Shown here piece after piece: positions 50,096-59,449 of a stretch of 61,328 nt of DNA (position 1 is its first letter; every line of letters begins with the position of its first letter). This stretch comes from Succinivibrionaceae bacterium (GTDB lineage: Bacteria > Pseudomonadota > Gammaproteobacteria > Enterobacterales > Succinivibrionaceae), in assembly GCA_017480795.1 (NCBI GenBank), contig JAFURY010000089.1, positions 1 through 61,328 on the forward strand, read 5' to 3'. The notes under the pieces were generated by a model. It made no database searches. It saw only the letters and a program-made list of their open reading frames with translations, and had not been told where the DNA came from. Position numbers and translations under genes: made by a program.

Positions 50096-50836
50096 TTATC
50101 CAATAGGATCGAGGTGGAACATTCCGAATTGTCCATCCCGCTCCGGCCTCCATTCACCCACACCGCAGACATAGCCGCCAGCGTTGATGAAATTGATGAT
50201 ATGCTCCAGAGAATAAGAGCCGTTTTCGTTGAAGGAAATCATGAACTCTGCGCTCCAGTTGCGAAACTCACCACGATAGCGGATGTCTGCCGATCCCATG
50301 CCCACCTTCACCATGTCCTGCCGCATGATGGGCATGTCGCTCTTGATCTCGATCATCGGCTCCCTGTGATACACATTGGGAATGATCTGAATGGCGGTAC
50401 GGGCTTCATTGAGCTGCAAATCCCCGGCATAATAGCCATCGGCGCTCGGCTCGATGAAGAAAGCGCCGCGCAAACTCATCTTGTCTTTCACCCAGCCCAT
50501 GCGATAGGCCGCGCTGATCGCTGCCTGTTTGAAGCCGGACAGCGGGAAACCGAATTTTGCCGTTTGCAGGGCGGTATCCACAGCGGCATCCGTCATTTCA
50601 TCGGGCATGGGATTGAGCCAATACATGGAGCTGACGAAATCCTCAACGGGATTCTTCTTTTCTTTGTCACCCTTGGCGCGTTTGATGCCCACTTCGCTCT
50701 CCAGAATTTGCCGCTTGGCTTTGGCATCCCAGCAATGCATGATGAGGGGAGAATCACCCACGATGCGGACGGGAACGATGGTCTTTTTGATGGGCTTGAT
50801 TTCAACGATTTCAGGATTTTTCTTAGAAGTAGCCAT
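50096..50836 (-). CDS. Conserved phage protein of recombination region, unknown
   Basis: This 246-residue protein starts at ATG 50834-50836 after AAAGGAG. Segments VPVRIVGDSPLIMHCWD and KNPVEDFVSSMYWL are familiar from many phages. Function is unknown to me; the location beside helicase and nuclease genes fits a DNA-binding role. It precedes the 5-bp-periodic region. Confidence 0.6.
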   Translation of the reverse strand: MATSKKNPEIVEIKPIKKTIVPVRIVGDSPLIMHCWDAKAKRQILESEVGIKRAKGDKEKKNPVEDFVSSMYWLNPMPDEMTDAAVDTALQTAKFGFPLSGFKQAAISAAYRMGWVKDKMSLRGAFFIEPSADGYYAGDLQLNEARTAIQIIPNVYHREPMIEIKSDMPIMRQDMVKVGMGSADIRYRGEFRNWSAEFMISFNENGSYSLEHIINFINAGGYVCGVGEWRPERDGQFGMFHLDPIG

Positions 50837-50861
50837 GATATGATCTCCTTTCATTTCCAGG

Positions 50862-52247
50862 TCACGCCTGGTACGCATTGATCTTTTTGTAATGTCGTGT
50901 GCGCTCTTTATAAGCGCGTTTGCAGAAATTGATGTTATCCACGAAATCATAGGCAATGGGATCGGCCTTACCGGGGAATGTCCGGGCGATGCGGCCAATG
51001 CTTTGGATCACTACGGCCTCATCCTTGACGGGCGTGGTGAGGAACAGCCGCTCAAGCCTTGGAATATCCAGCCCTTCCTTTGCCAGTGAATAGGTGGCGA
51101 AGAGGTATTGCAGCTCGCCCTTCCGCATTTTCTCAATGGCGGCGTTACGCTCTTCTTTGCCCTTCTTGGTGGTCATGCGGCCCGTTATCAGCGCCGCTTT
51201 GCTTCGCATGGTGGCCGGGAGCCTGTCCATCAGATTTTGCAGATGATCGATCCTGTCAGAGAGGATCAGGCAGGAGTGATCCGATTCATGCACGATCCAG
51301 GAGGAGATGAATGCGTTTCGCATCTCATTTCCGCTGAGAGAGGAAATCAGATTCGTGAAGTTCAGCGTCCCGTCTGGATTGAGCATCTCATCCGATGGGC
51401 CGATCCCCGTGGCCGTTGGCCGGATACCCACCTTCATGATCTTGTCTGCCACCGCTTCATCTGGCACAGTCCATACAACCTCACCCAGCATGGCATGAGT
51501 GGCGGCGATGAGACCGTCTGCCCGATGTACCGTAGCTGACAGCCCATACTTATGCCGCGCTGCCAGATTGCCAAGCACCTTGTAGAATTGTGTGATGGTG
51601 GTAGGACTGCCGGAAACATGATGACATTCATCCACGATCACCACATCCCACAGATCGCGGTATTGCTGTAAATCCAATTTGCTGAGGGTCTGCACGGTGG
51701 CGAAGGTGATTCCCTTGCCGATATTCACCTTGCCCTCCGTGATCGTGCCGATCAGCGCGGGATTGACATACAATTCAGCCCGTTCCTTGCTTTGATTGAG
51801 CAGATCAGCCGTGTGGGTGATCCACAAAGCAGGGCGCTCAAACCGCTTTACCAGCGCAATTCCCATCTGGGTCTTGCCGCTCCCGGCAGCACTTTGCAGG
51901 ATGCCGTATTTGGCGCGGTACAGAGCCTCCAGCGCGGCCTCCTGATAGTCATAGAGACCCACGGGAACACCGCCGAAAGAAACGCTCTGAGGGTCTGCAA
52001 AGGCCGTTTCCGGCGATGCCGATTTAATCATGGGCCAGATGGCCCGAAGTGTTCCGAAGGGCATCACCAGCGTATCTCCACGCTTTTCAAAGAGCGCGAT
52101 GGTCTGAGGGGTTTTTCCAACCCAGAAGCCCATACGCATCTTTTTCACATACTCAGGATTGATGAGGATCAGATGGTCATTGCAGTATTTCATCAATTCC
52201 CGGCTGGGCGCGGTGATCTGGATATTGCTGCCGATCACGACCTTCAT
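50862..52247 (-). CDS. DEAD/DEAH-type helicase (UvsW-like)
   Basis: This 461-residue SF2 helicase has Walker A QSAAGSGKTQMG, DECH box (VIVDECHHVSG), a SATVHRADG motif and motif VI QSIGRIARTF. The N-terminal part resembles phage UvsW-like enzymes that process branched DNA. ATGA coupling with the nuclease gene suggests joint action. Confidence 0.88.
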   Translation of the reverse strand: MKVVIGSNIQITAPSRELMKYCNDHLILINPEYVKKMRMGFWVGKTPQTIALFEKRGDTLVMPFGTLRAIWPMIKSASPETAFADPQSVSFGGVPVGLYDYQEAALEALYRAKYGILQSAAGSGKTQMGIALVKRFERPALWITHTADLLNQSKERAELYVNPALIGTITEGKVNIGKGITFATVQTLSKLDLQQYRDLWDVVIVDECHHVSGSPTTITQFYKVLGNLAARHKYGLSATVHRADGLIAATHAMLGEVVWTVPDEAVADKIMKVGIRPTATGIGPSDEMLNPDGTLNFTNLISSLSGNEMRNAFISSWIVHESDHSCLILSDRIDHLQNLMDRLPATMRSKAALITGRMTTKKGKEERNAAIEKMRKGELQYLFATYSLAKEGLDIPRLERLFLTTPVKDEAVVIQSIGRIARTFPGKADPIAYDFVDNINFCKRAYKERTRHYKKINAYQA

Positions 52248-52669
52248 GTGATCTCATCCTTTACGATTTCCAGCCAGTCCTCAAAGGACTTGGTGGCGCT
52301 GTCCATCTGGGCCAAAGAGAGAGAGCGCATGTTTTTTCCATCCTCCAGCCATTTAAGGCTGAGATGAGAGAGAAAGCGGATGTCTCCATCCGGCAGGAGC
52401 AGAGCAAACCAGCAGGGGAATCCAGTACGGGAATAGAAGCTGTCCATTGCGGAGCGCTGGTTATCCTCCGCACGGCTGAACGGGAAACGCTCCCCGGATA
52501 CCACCTTGCAATCAATCAGCGTGTGATAACAACGCTTGGCGGTGATGATGTCCGCTGGCTGACCGGAGGCATTCTGGGTCATGCAATGCGCCCAGAAACC
52601 ATGTTTGGAAAGCAAATCGCAGAGCTGCCGTTCAAAGCTGTTGCCCATCGCTTTATTGCTCATCTTCAT
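52244..52669 (-). CDS. RecU/Holliday-junction-resolvase-like nuclease
   Basis: This 141-residue protein starts at ATG 52667-52669 after GGAGG. It has NSFERQLCDLL, QPADIITAK, LIDCKVV and a DNQRSAMDS element, the restriction-endonuclease-fold pattern of RecU-like resolvases (Glu, Asp, Asp-x-Lys). It probably resolves recombination or replication intermediates with the helicase. Confidence 0.75.
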   Translation of the reverse strand: MKMSNKAMGNSFERQLCDLLSKHGFWAHCMTQNASGQPADIITAKRCYHTLIDCKVVSGERFPFSRAEDNQRSAMDSFYSRTGFPCWFALLLPDGDIRFLSHLSLKWLEDGKNMRSLSLAQMDSATKSFEDWLEIVKDEIT

Positions 52670-53567
52670 CAGAAACCTCCACCAGCTCTCCATCCTTGAA
52701 GGTGTACCAAGTATCGGCCTTATACTGCTTGCCATCGATTACAAAGGCATTCCAGTGAGCAATGTCATAATCGCTCTCATTCTCCTCAGCGATCACCAGC
52801 ACAGCACCCATGCCGCCCTTCACCCGGACATGGTTTCCACGCGCACAGGCGATGCCATTCTCACCAACGGCAGAGCGCCCTCTTGAGGTAGCCGCCCCGT
52901 AGTTGCCAGCGGTAGCCGCCCCGTAGTTGCCAGCGGTAGCCGCCCCGCGATAGCCAGCGGTAGCCGCCCCGGATTCGCCAGCGGTAGCCGCCCCGTAGTT
53001 GCCAGCGGTAGCCGCCCCGTAGTTGCCAGCGGTAGCCGCCCCGCGATAGCCAGCGGTAGCCGCCCCGGATTCGCCAGCGGTAGCCGCCCCGCGATAGCCA
53101 GCGGTAGCCGCCCCGGATTCGCCAGCGGTAGCCGCCCCGGATTCGCCAGCGGTAGCCGCCCCGTAGTTGCCAGCGGTAGCCGCCCCGTAGTTGCCAGCGG
53201 TAGCCGCCCCGCGATAGCCAGCGGTAGCGGGTTTACCGGGATCGGCATTGTTCTCATTGGTGCAATGAGACTTAACGTACTCGAATTGCACCTTACACAG
53301 ATGGGGAATATCCAACTGAGCGCCGATCTTAATCTTCTTGCCTACACGCTTGGTATCGCCCTCTTCACGCTCTTCGGTGGCATCCAGCTCAACCTCATGA
53401 TAGACACTGTGAGCAGGATCGTAATAACGCAGACAGTCAATGGGCGCTTCACAGGCATGGAAACCTTTACGGCACAGTTCGGCCTCAGGCTCTTCATAGG
53501 TCTTTCCAACCTCATATTGGAAATCCCGGCATTTCATATCCTTCGTGAAACCTTTGTACGCTTTCAT
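52653..53567 (-). CDS. DUF7666-like protein with 8-residue tandem repeats
   Basis: This 304-residue protein starts at ATG 53565-53567 after GAGGAG. The N-terminal domain (about 1-95) is DUF7666-like. Then come 14 repeats of the form ATAG-xx-GA, with xx being NY, YR or ES, in the order YR NY NY ES ES YR ES YR NY NY ES YR NY NY. A C-terminal domain (about 215-304) with IAHWNAFVIDGKQYKADT follows. Such repeats likely build a beta helix. It is an early gene; function unknown. Confidence 0.75.
   Translation of the reverse strand: MKAYKGFTKDMKCRDFQYEVGKTYEEPEAELCRKGFHACEAPIDCLRYYDPAHSVYHEVELDATEEREEGDTKRVGKKIKIGAQLDIPHLCKVQFEYVKSHCTNENNADPGKPATAGYRGAATAGNYGAATAGNYGAATAGESGAATAGESGAATAGYRGAATAGESGAATAGYRGAATAGNYGAATAGNYGAATAGESGAATAGYRGAATAGNYGAATAGNYGAATSRGRSAVGENGIACARGNHVRVKGGMGAVLVIAEENESDYDIAHWNAFVIDGKQYKADTWYTFKDGELVEVSDEDEQ
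52890..53230 (-). repeat. 24-bp tandem repeat array, 14 units with three cassettes
   Basis: Each unit has an invariant 18-base part and a 6-base cassette of only three kinds (GTAGTT, GCGATA, GGATTC on the plus strand). There is almost no other variation, so repeat-unit shuffling by slippage or recombination is likely. Confidence 0.93.
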
Positions 53568-53580
53568 GGGGTTTCTCCTC

Positions 53581-53829
53581 TCATCCATCCCAGCCCGGTA
53601 TGTCTTTCACCGTCAGGGCAATTTCAATCAGGTCATCACGGGGAAGATCAAAGTCATCCATTCCCCGCATCCATTCGATTGCATCCAGGGCGCTGTCAAT
53701 TCGCCCGATTCTCTCCCGATACCACCTGGCAGCATCATCGCCCAGGTAATCCCGGAGCAGTTCTTCAAAATGGGTGTCACGGCAGATCAGATGCCGTTTC
53801 CCATCTTTGGTTATCAGGGTATCTCCCAT
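53581..53829 (-). CDS. Small acidic early protein (second copy)
   Basis: Identical to 413-661. Confidence 0.6.
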   Translation of the reverse strand: MGDTLITKDGKRHLICRDTHFEELLRDYLGDDAARWYRERIGRIDSALDAIEWMRGMDDFDLPRDDLIEIALTVKDIPGWDG

Positions 53830-53838
53830 GTCACTACC

Positions 53839-54138
53839 TCAATGATTGAGCCAAGCAACATAGATTTTGCGATCCTTCCTTGTCATTCCCTGAGGGAAAT
53901 CCAGATACCCCAACACCCTCCCGCAGCAGGAAGTAGAGACTTCAATGTTGCCAAGGAAGAGCTTGCGAAAACGCAGATGTTGATACCTATTGCACTGAGG
54001 GCAATAGTCAAAGGTCTGATCCGCGCCAGGGGCAGGGAGAGTGCGAAGGATTTTCTCCATCTTGCTGAGCTTCTTTTTCTTCATGTCCTGTGCCTGATGG
54101 CGATGAACAGGATGATAACGACCATCGGGATAAACCAT
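53839..54138 (-). CDS. Cys-pair protein (second copy)
   Basis: Identical to 671-970. Confidence 0.6.
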   Translation of the reverse strand: MVYPDGRYHPVHRHQAQDMKKKKLSKMEKILRTLPAPGADQTFDYCPQCNRYQHLRFRKLFLGNIEVSTSCCGRVLGYLDFPQGMTRKDRKIYVAWLNH

Positions 54139-54140
54139 TG

Positions 54141-54281
54141 TTACGCCTCCTCTACAATGGATGGGTGAAGTTTGAGCCATTTCTGATACTCGTCCTGATG
54201 CTCCTTGAGCCAGGACTGAATCCCCGGAAGGATTCTCAAGATTCCTCTTGCCAGCTCATCCACAGCTTGCTGTGTGTTCAT
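54141..54281 (-). CDS. 46-residue early protein (second copy)
   Basis: Identical to 973-1113. Confidence 0.6.
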   Translation of the reverse strand: MNTQQAVDELARGILRILPGIQSWLKEHQDEYQKWLKLHPSIVEEA

Positions 54282-54480
54282 GATCCTTTTCCTCCGTTTC
54301 GTCCAGAATCTCGCCGCACAGTTCGATGACCTTCTGTGCCTTGGGAGTGTTCAGAACTCCTGACAAGATGTAAGACATATCGGAGGGAGAAACGCTAACG
54401 CCTTTCTCTGCCAGCTTGTGAATGAGCCACACTTGGGTTTTGCCACAGCTTTGCAGCCGTTCCCGAATGGGGCTTGTCAC
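54256..54480 (-). CDS. Cro-like regulator (second copy)
   Basis: Identical to 1088-1312. Confidence 0.65.
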   Translation of the reverse strand: MTSPIRERLQSCGKTQVWLIHKLAEKGVSVSPSDMSYILSGVLNTPKAQKVIELCGEILDETEEKDHEHTASCG

Positions 54481-54521
54481 GCCAAAAACTCCTTTCTGCT
54501 TATTAGAACAGGAAGGAGGGG

Positions 54522-54550
54522 TTGACAAATGCAGAGTTCGATGTTATTAT
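54522..54550 (+). promoter_or_regulatory. Candidate repressor promoter (second copy)
   Basis: Identical to 1354-1382; the 12-bp inverted repeat recurs at 54532-54603. Confidence 0.55.
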
Positions 54551-54640
54551 TGTTATTGCATAACACCGATTTACGGAATTGCCGTTCCGTTCATCGAACT
54601 CTGTCGGAGTGTCAACCGCCCCGGCCTTGTTCTTGTTGTT

Positions 54641-54669
54641 ATTATATTACTGAAAATCAGTAATGTCAA
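54641..54669 (-). promoter_or_regulatory. Main early promoter with operator in its spacer (second copy)
   Basis: Identical to 1473-1501; the operator is at 54647-54663. Confidence 0.85.
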
Positions 54670-54715
54670 CCCCTAATTTACTGATTTTTGAAAAATTTTT
54701 GAGAGGTGAAAGTTG

Positions 54716-55063
54716 ATGACATTCTGGGAGAATTTTGAGCGAATCTGCGCTTTAAGAAAGACATCACCCAGCGCTTGCGTCAAAAAGCTGGGACTTTCCC
54801 CCTCAAAAGTAACCTATTGGCACAACGGCTCTCTGCCCAAAGAAGAGATCATAGGCCAACTTGCAGAATTACTGAAAGTCAGTAAATCCGATTTCTTTGC
54901 AGAAGAGGAAAAACCTTTTGCCGAAGCGACAAGCGATGATGAGCAGGATATTCTTGATCTGTTCCGTAAACTGGACAGAAAGCAGAAACATGAATTTATG
55001 GCGATGGTATATCAGTATGATCGGGAAGTCCAGAGAGGGGATAGCGCTCAAAAGATTGGCTGA
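54716..55063 (+). CDS. XRE-family repressor (second copy)
   Basis: Identical to 1548-1895. Confidence 0.8.
   Translation: MTFWENFERICALRKTSPSACVKKLGLSPSKVTYWHNGSLPKEEIIGQLAELLKVSKSDFFAEEEKPFAEATSDDEQDILDLFRKLDRKQKHEFMAMVYQYDREVQRGDSAQKIG
54869..54885. promoter_or_regulatory. Intragenic operator O2 (second copy)
   Basis: Identical to 1701-1717. Confidence 0.65.
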
Positions 55064-55126
55064 GATGAGGCGGGAATTGATCGTTGACATTCGGGAATAT
55101 CAAGAACTAAAGAGGATTCTGAAATC

Positions 55127-56668
55127 ATGAAAGCCGTTATCTATGCCAGATTCTCCTCCCACAATCAGCGGGATGAATCCATCGATGGTCAAGTGCGTGT
55201 ATGCACACAGTTTGCAAAGCAGCACGGTATGACCATCGTGGAAATCTATGCGGATCGCGCCTTGACCGGGAAAACCGATGCAAGGCCGGAATTTCAGCGC
55301 ATGATAAAAGACAGCTCCAAGAAGAATTTTGAAGCTGTCTTATGTTATGCGGTTGATCGTTTTGCCCGGAATAGAGAGGATAGCGCCATCTATAAATCCC
55401 GTCTGAAAAAGAACGGAGTAAAGGTGTTTTACGCTACATCCCCTCTCAATGATACCCCGGAATCCATCTTGATGGAGGCGGTCATGGAGGGGCTTGCAGA
55501 GTATTACTCTGAAAACCTGGCTCGATCCATCCGGCGCGGCCTGGTGGAAAACTCTCTGGAGTGCAAGGTCATCGGTGGTACAACCCCTCTTGGGTATCGC
55601 ATCGGGAAAGATCACAGATATGAAATTGAGCCAGTTGGGGCCAAACTGGTGCAAATGATCTATGAACTGTATGCGGACGGACACACCACCAAGGAAATCT
55701 GCGACACACTCAATGGCATGGGTGTAAAATCCTCCCGTGGAGCGGCTTTCAATAAAAATTCTCTCAGGGTGATCCTTAAAAACAGGAGATACATTGGAGA
55801 ATACAGCGCGATGGGAAATACCGTTCCGAATGGTGTACCGCGCATCATAAGCGATGAACTGTTTGAACGGGTACAATCCCGCCTGGAGATCGTCACACGC
55901 TCAAAGGGCCATTCCAAAGCCAAAGAGGACTATCTGCTGACTACAAAGCTCTTCTGCGGTCATTGTGGACAGCCTATGATCGGTGAATCCGGCACATCTA
56001 AGAGCGGTACAATGCACTATTACTATAAATGCGCTGGCCGGAAAAGAGATCATTCCTGTGATAAGAGGGTGGAAAAGAAAGACTTGATCGAATCTGTTGT
56101 CGTTCATCAAGTGGTATCTCGCGCCCTTACCGATGAAATGATCGATCTGGTTTCTTCCCGTGTGGTGGAACTATTTGAAAAAGAAGCCGCAGATCATTCC
56201 CTGCTGGATTCTTATAAGGAAAGATTGAAAGAAGTGGAAAAGGGCCTCAAGAATATGCTCTATGCCATTGAGCAGGGAATCATCACCGCCACCACCAAGG
56301 AGCGGCTTGCCGCCCTGGAGGAAGAGAAAGAAACTCTGATCTATAATATCGCATCAGAAGAGCAATCCAAGCCTATCATAAAGAAGAGCGAAATCATGTT
56401 CTGGCTGGATTCCTTCCGACACGGTGATGTCTCTGATCCGGAATACCGCCGCAGGGTCATTGATGCCCTGGTGCGAAGGGTTGAAGTATTCGACAATCCC
56501 GATGGATCACGCACCTTTACATTCTATTGTTATACAATGCCTGACAGCTTTGTTTACACGTTGGAGTGTTCGGATTTTGCGCTCCAATCTCCACCATTAC
56601 GACCTCATCCGAACACCTTTATCACAAAGTATCTGTTCGGATTCACGGTCAGAATAGAGATGGCGTAA
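55127..56668 (+). CDS. int: Large serine integrase (second copy)
   Basis: Identical to 1959-3500. Confidence 0.93.
   Translation: MKAVIYARFSSHNQRDESIDGQVRVCTQFAKQHGMTIVEIYADRALTGKTDARPEFQRMIKDSSKKNFEAVLCYAVDRFARNREDSAIYKSRLKKNGVKVFYATSPLNDTPESILMEAVMEGLAEYYSENLARSIRRGLVENSLECKVIGGTTPLGYRIGKDHRYEIEPVGAKLVQMIYELYADGHTTKEICDTLNGMGVKSSRGAAFNKNSLRVILKNRRYIGEYSAMGNTVPNGVPRIISDELFERVQSRLEIVTRSKGHSKAKEDYLLTTKLFCGHCGQPMIGESGTSKSGTMHYYYKCAGRKRDHSCDKRVEKKDLIESVVVHQVVSRALTDEMIDLVSSRVVELFEKEAADHSLLDSYKERLKEVEKGLKNMLYAIEQGIITATTKERLAALEEEKETLIYNIASEEQSKPIIKKSEIMFWLDSFRHGDVSDPEYRRRVIDALVRRVEVFDNPDGSRTFTFYCYTMPDSFVYTLECSDFALQSPPLRPHPNTFITKYLFGFTVRIEMA
56567..56615. other. attP: Candidate attP (second copy)
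   Basis: Identical to 3399-3447. Confidence 0.5.
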
Positions 56669-56682
56669 AGGTCATCTCTATT
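56653..56682. terminator. Bidirectional terminator (second copy)
   Basis: Identical to 3485-3514. Confidence 0.75.
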
Positions 56683-56695
56683 TTTGTGCATAGGA

Positions 56696-56725
56696 AAAGC
56701 GCAGTACGATTCATTTCTGCGCTTT
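56696..56725 (-). terminator. Late operon terminator (second copy)
   Basis: Identical to 3528-3557. Confidence 0.6.
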
Positions 56726-56728
56726 GGA

Positions 56729-58282
56729 TCAGCCAACGGACAATTCGCCGCCGTAGATATTGATGATTTTCTCTGCTTCAACTTTGGACAGGCCGGAGAT
56801 CGTAACGGTGTAAACCCGCTCAGGATCAGAGGAGGCGATGATCTGGGAATAGGCATCCAGCAGGGCCGCATAGGTTTTCTTGCCCACGATGCCATCCACG
56901 GTCAAACCGTGATTCTGCTGAAACTGCTTCACGGCAGAGAGGGTTTCCGCGCCGAAATTCCCATCCGCTCCATACCTGGGAAGAGCATAACCGCAGGAAA
57001 TCAACATAGACTGCATTGTGGCTACATCAGAGCCTTTGGAGCCATCCTGAAGACCCGTTGTAAGGGTAGAATCAGGAGCGCTCTCAGGGGCCTCAGAATG
57101 GCTCTGAGAGGCATACCGATCATAGAAGGTCTGGCCGTACCCTGCACGGCGCTCCTGAGCGGTTTCGCTCTGATCCGCAGGTTTTTCATATTTGAGCAAA
57201 ACAGCATCCGAAGCCTCCCGGACAGACTGAGCGGATTGAAGAACAGCCAGCACGGAGGAATAGGACTGCAATTCTTTCCAGAGGAAATTGAGCTGCATAT
57301 CCATATCCCCGATGGATTTGCCTTGCTCCTGAGCATAAGCCAAGAGCGCCGCTTTCCGGGAAGGATAAGTCCACTGAGCCAGCCCGTATCCGGCACGATC
57401 ATCGGCAAAATTGCCGTAGCCGCCGCTGTCCACCTGGGCCGTATATTCCTGATCCGTCATGCCCAGAGATTTTTCGTAGGTGTTCTGGAGATTGATGGAG
57501 CGCAGAGCGCTTTCAGCGTAGAGATTGCCCATCATGCCAGCAGCGCCGTAGGCATTGCCGATGTGATCCAGCAGGAAAGACCAGATTTTTTCTTCATCGG
57601 TTTCCGCTTTCTCAGGCTCCTCTTCCGGCAGCGCGGCCTCTGCCCGGATCAGCGCCGCCACATCATCCCGCACGGTTTCCATGCTCTTGCCGAATTTGGG
57701 AAACCAATCGTAGATGTCACTGTGATTACTCCCCAGGCCCAATTTGTAGCTGTCCTGATGGCACAGGATGGTAGGCACGGTCACACCGCCGCAATCGGCA
57801 GTCCCATACGGATCAATACCGTACATCAGGCACAGATAGGCCGTGATCTCACACGCCTCCCGATATGCGGCCTCCAGATATTCCGCATTGTTTTTGCCAT
57901 CCTCACAGATTTCAAATTGAATCCAGCCGTTATTGCAGCTCCCCTTTTTGCCGGAGCCGCATCCCCAAGGCCGATAATCCCAGGGCATTGTCTGGACGGT
58001 AGCCACCGTACCATCGGCCAATTTGCCAACCCAGCAATTCATCCCGGCCTCACGGTCAGTATGATTCCAGTCATTGTTATACTGATTCTTGCCCAGGATG
58101 CGGAGCATTTCTTCCCGATCCGGGGCATTGTCGCTGGGCTGGACATAGCGCTTGATGTAGGCGTTATTGGCCCCGGTATCATGCCACAAAACGCCTTTGA
58201 TCTCCATTTTGCGCGTACCCTTGTAGCACTTGCTTTGGGTCTGCATACAGACAAGCGGGGGATTCTTTTCATTGTATTTCAT
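56729..58282 (-). CDS. Endolysin (second copy)
   Basis: Identical to 3561-5114. Confidence 0.88.
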   Translation of the reverse strand: MKYNEKNPPLVCMQTQSKCYKGTRKMEIKGVLWHDTGANNAYIKRYVQPSDNAPDREEMLRILGKNQYNNDWNHTDREAGMNCWVGKLADGTVATVQTMPWDYRPWGCGSGKKGSCNNGWIQFEICEDGKNNAEYLEAAYREACEITAYLCLMYGIDPYGTADCGGVTVPTILCHQDSYKLGLGSNHSDIYDWFPKFGKSMETVRDDVAALIRAEAALPEEEPEKAETDEEKIWSFLLDHIGNAYGAAGMMGNLYAESALRSINLQNTYEKSLGMTDQEYTAQVDSGGYGNFADDRAGYGLAQWTYPSRKAALLAYAQEQGKSIGDMDMQLNFLWKELQSYSSVLAVLQSAQSVREASDAVLLKYEKPADQSETAQERRAGYGQTFYDRYASQSHSEAPESAPDSTLTTGLQDGSKGSDVATMQSMLISCGYALPRYGADGNFGAETLSAVKQFQQNHGLTVDGIVGKKTYAALLDAYSQIIASSDPERVYTVTISGLSKVEAEKIINIYGGELSVG

Positions 58283-58341
58283 GCCGCAAACCTCCTTACG
58301 CAAAGACCGCTCCCCCGAAGGAGAGCGGCCTCCAGTCCGTT

Positions 58342-58614
58342 TTAATCCTCTTCCTCAAAATCCTTGTAGGGAGCCTGATAGGTCAGCGCCCGCTGGCTGT
58401 CACCTACGCCATCGGTGGTAGGATCGGTGACGATGCCCAGGATGGTCAGCACGGCGAAAACGGCATTGACCAACGCAGCCAGCTTATTGCCGATCTCCCC
58501 GAAATCGAAGGTCACGCCAAAGATGGAAAGCGTAACCTGGATCAGCAGCAGGATGGCGGGAATCAACGCCAGCCAGAACTGCTTGTTTTTGATGCGAACT
58601 TTCCAGTTAATCAT
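58342..58614 (-). CDS. Holin (second copy)
   Basis: Identical to 5174-5446; the in-frame upstream extension reaches 58767 (ATG) or 58776 (GTG). The hairpin before the endolysin is at 58307-58328. Confidence 0.85.
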   Translation of the reverse strand: MINWKVRIKNKQFWLALIPAILLLIQVTLSIFGVTFDFGEIGNKLAALVNAVFAVLTILGIVTDPTTDGVGDSQRALTYQAPYKDFEEED

Positions 58615-58772
58615 GAATATCCCTCCTTTACAATGATGTGTCCAGCGGATGCCAAGAAAGATGAGACCGTGAAGGAGAAGGGTAAGCGCCGCCGTTATGA
58701 CGGGAATCCACCAAGGGACTGGCTCACCCTGCACGATCAGGAGAATCAGGATCACGGTCAGCATCATGGGTA

Positions 58773-59054
58773 TCACCCCCGTGTGGGGAGCGCCATAAAC
58801 TTATTCCGCAAATCATCCATCACGCCATTGGCTCCAAGGCGGTGATACTGCTGGTAGCAGTTTTCAAAATTCTCCCGTGCGTAGATGGGAGCATAGCCCT
58901 TCTCACTGTACCGATTGAAATCATCGATCATCTGGGCGCGGAGCAGGGCTTGTACACCCATTTTCACGCCTTTGATGGAGTTATAGATGAGTTTCACAAT
59001 GACAGCGAGAAGGGCGGGTACGCCCAGCAGAGTAAGCCAGTTATATACCGTCAT
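58773..59054 (-). CDS. Small lysis-region membrane protein (second copy)
   Basis: Identical to 5605-5886. Confidence 0.7.
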   Translation of the reverse strand: MTVYNWLTLLGVPALLAVIVKLIYNSIKGVKMGVQALLRAQMIDDFNRYSEKGYAPIYARENFENCYQQYHRLGANGVMDDLRNKFMALPTRG

Positions 59055-59068
59055 AGGCGTGTACCTCC

Positions 59069-59449
59069 TTACTCTTTATCGGGCGGGACGGGCCACACGA
59101 TGTTGAAGGGGAAACCCTCCTGATCGGTCAGGTCACGCAGGGCCTTACGGTATACGGCCCAATTATTGCTCACTACAGCGGCAAGATCACGGAGCCAGGA
59201 AAGCCATGCTGTGAAAGAAGCGCCGGAAGGAGCTTCGGGGAGCAGACGATCCAGGGAGAACTCCTTATCGGACTGCTCCAGCATCCGATTACGGATCATC
59301 CGGGCCAGTTCAGCGGCCCTTTGCTCGTCGTGATCCTCCACGGCCTGATTGTAGGCGTTCTGCACGACATCATCCATCTCTGCCCTGAGCTGGGCGGTGA
59401 CAGCCTCCATACGGGCCAGCCGCATTTCAACAGTTCTGTTTTCCATCAT
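59069..59449 (-). CDS. Tail-fibre chaperone-like protein (second copy)
   Basis: Identical to 5901-6281. Confidence 0.65.
   Translation of the reverse strand: MMENRTVEMRLARMEAVTAQLRAEMDDVVQNAYNQAVEDHDEQRAAELARMIRNRMLEQSDKEFSLDRLLPEAPSGASFTAWLSWLRDLAAVVSNNWAVYRKALRDLTDQEGFPFNIVWPVPPDKE

Noticed and set aside
52890..53230. CRISPR-like regular repeat
   Set aside because: Units are contiguous 24-bp in-frame protein repeats with only three short variable cassettes; there are no spacers.
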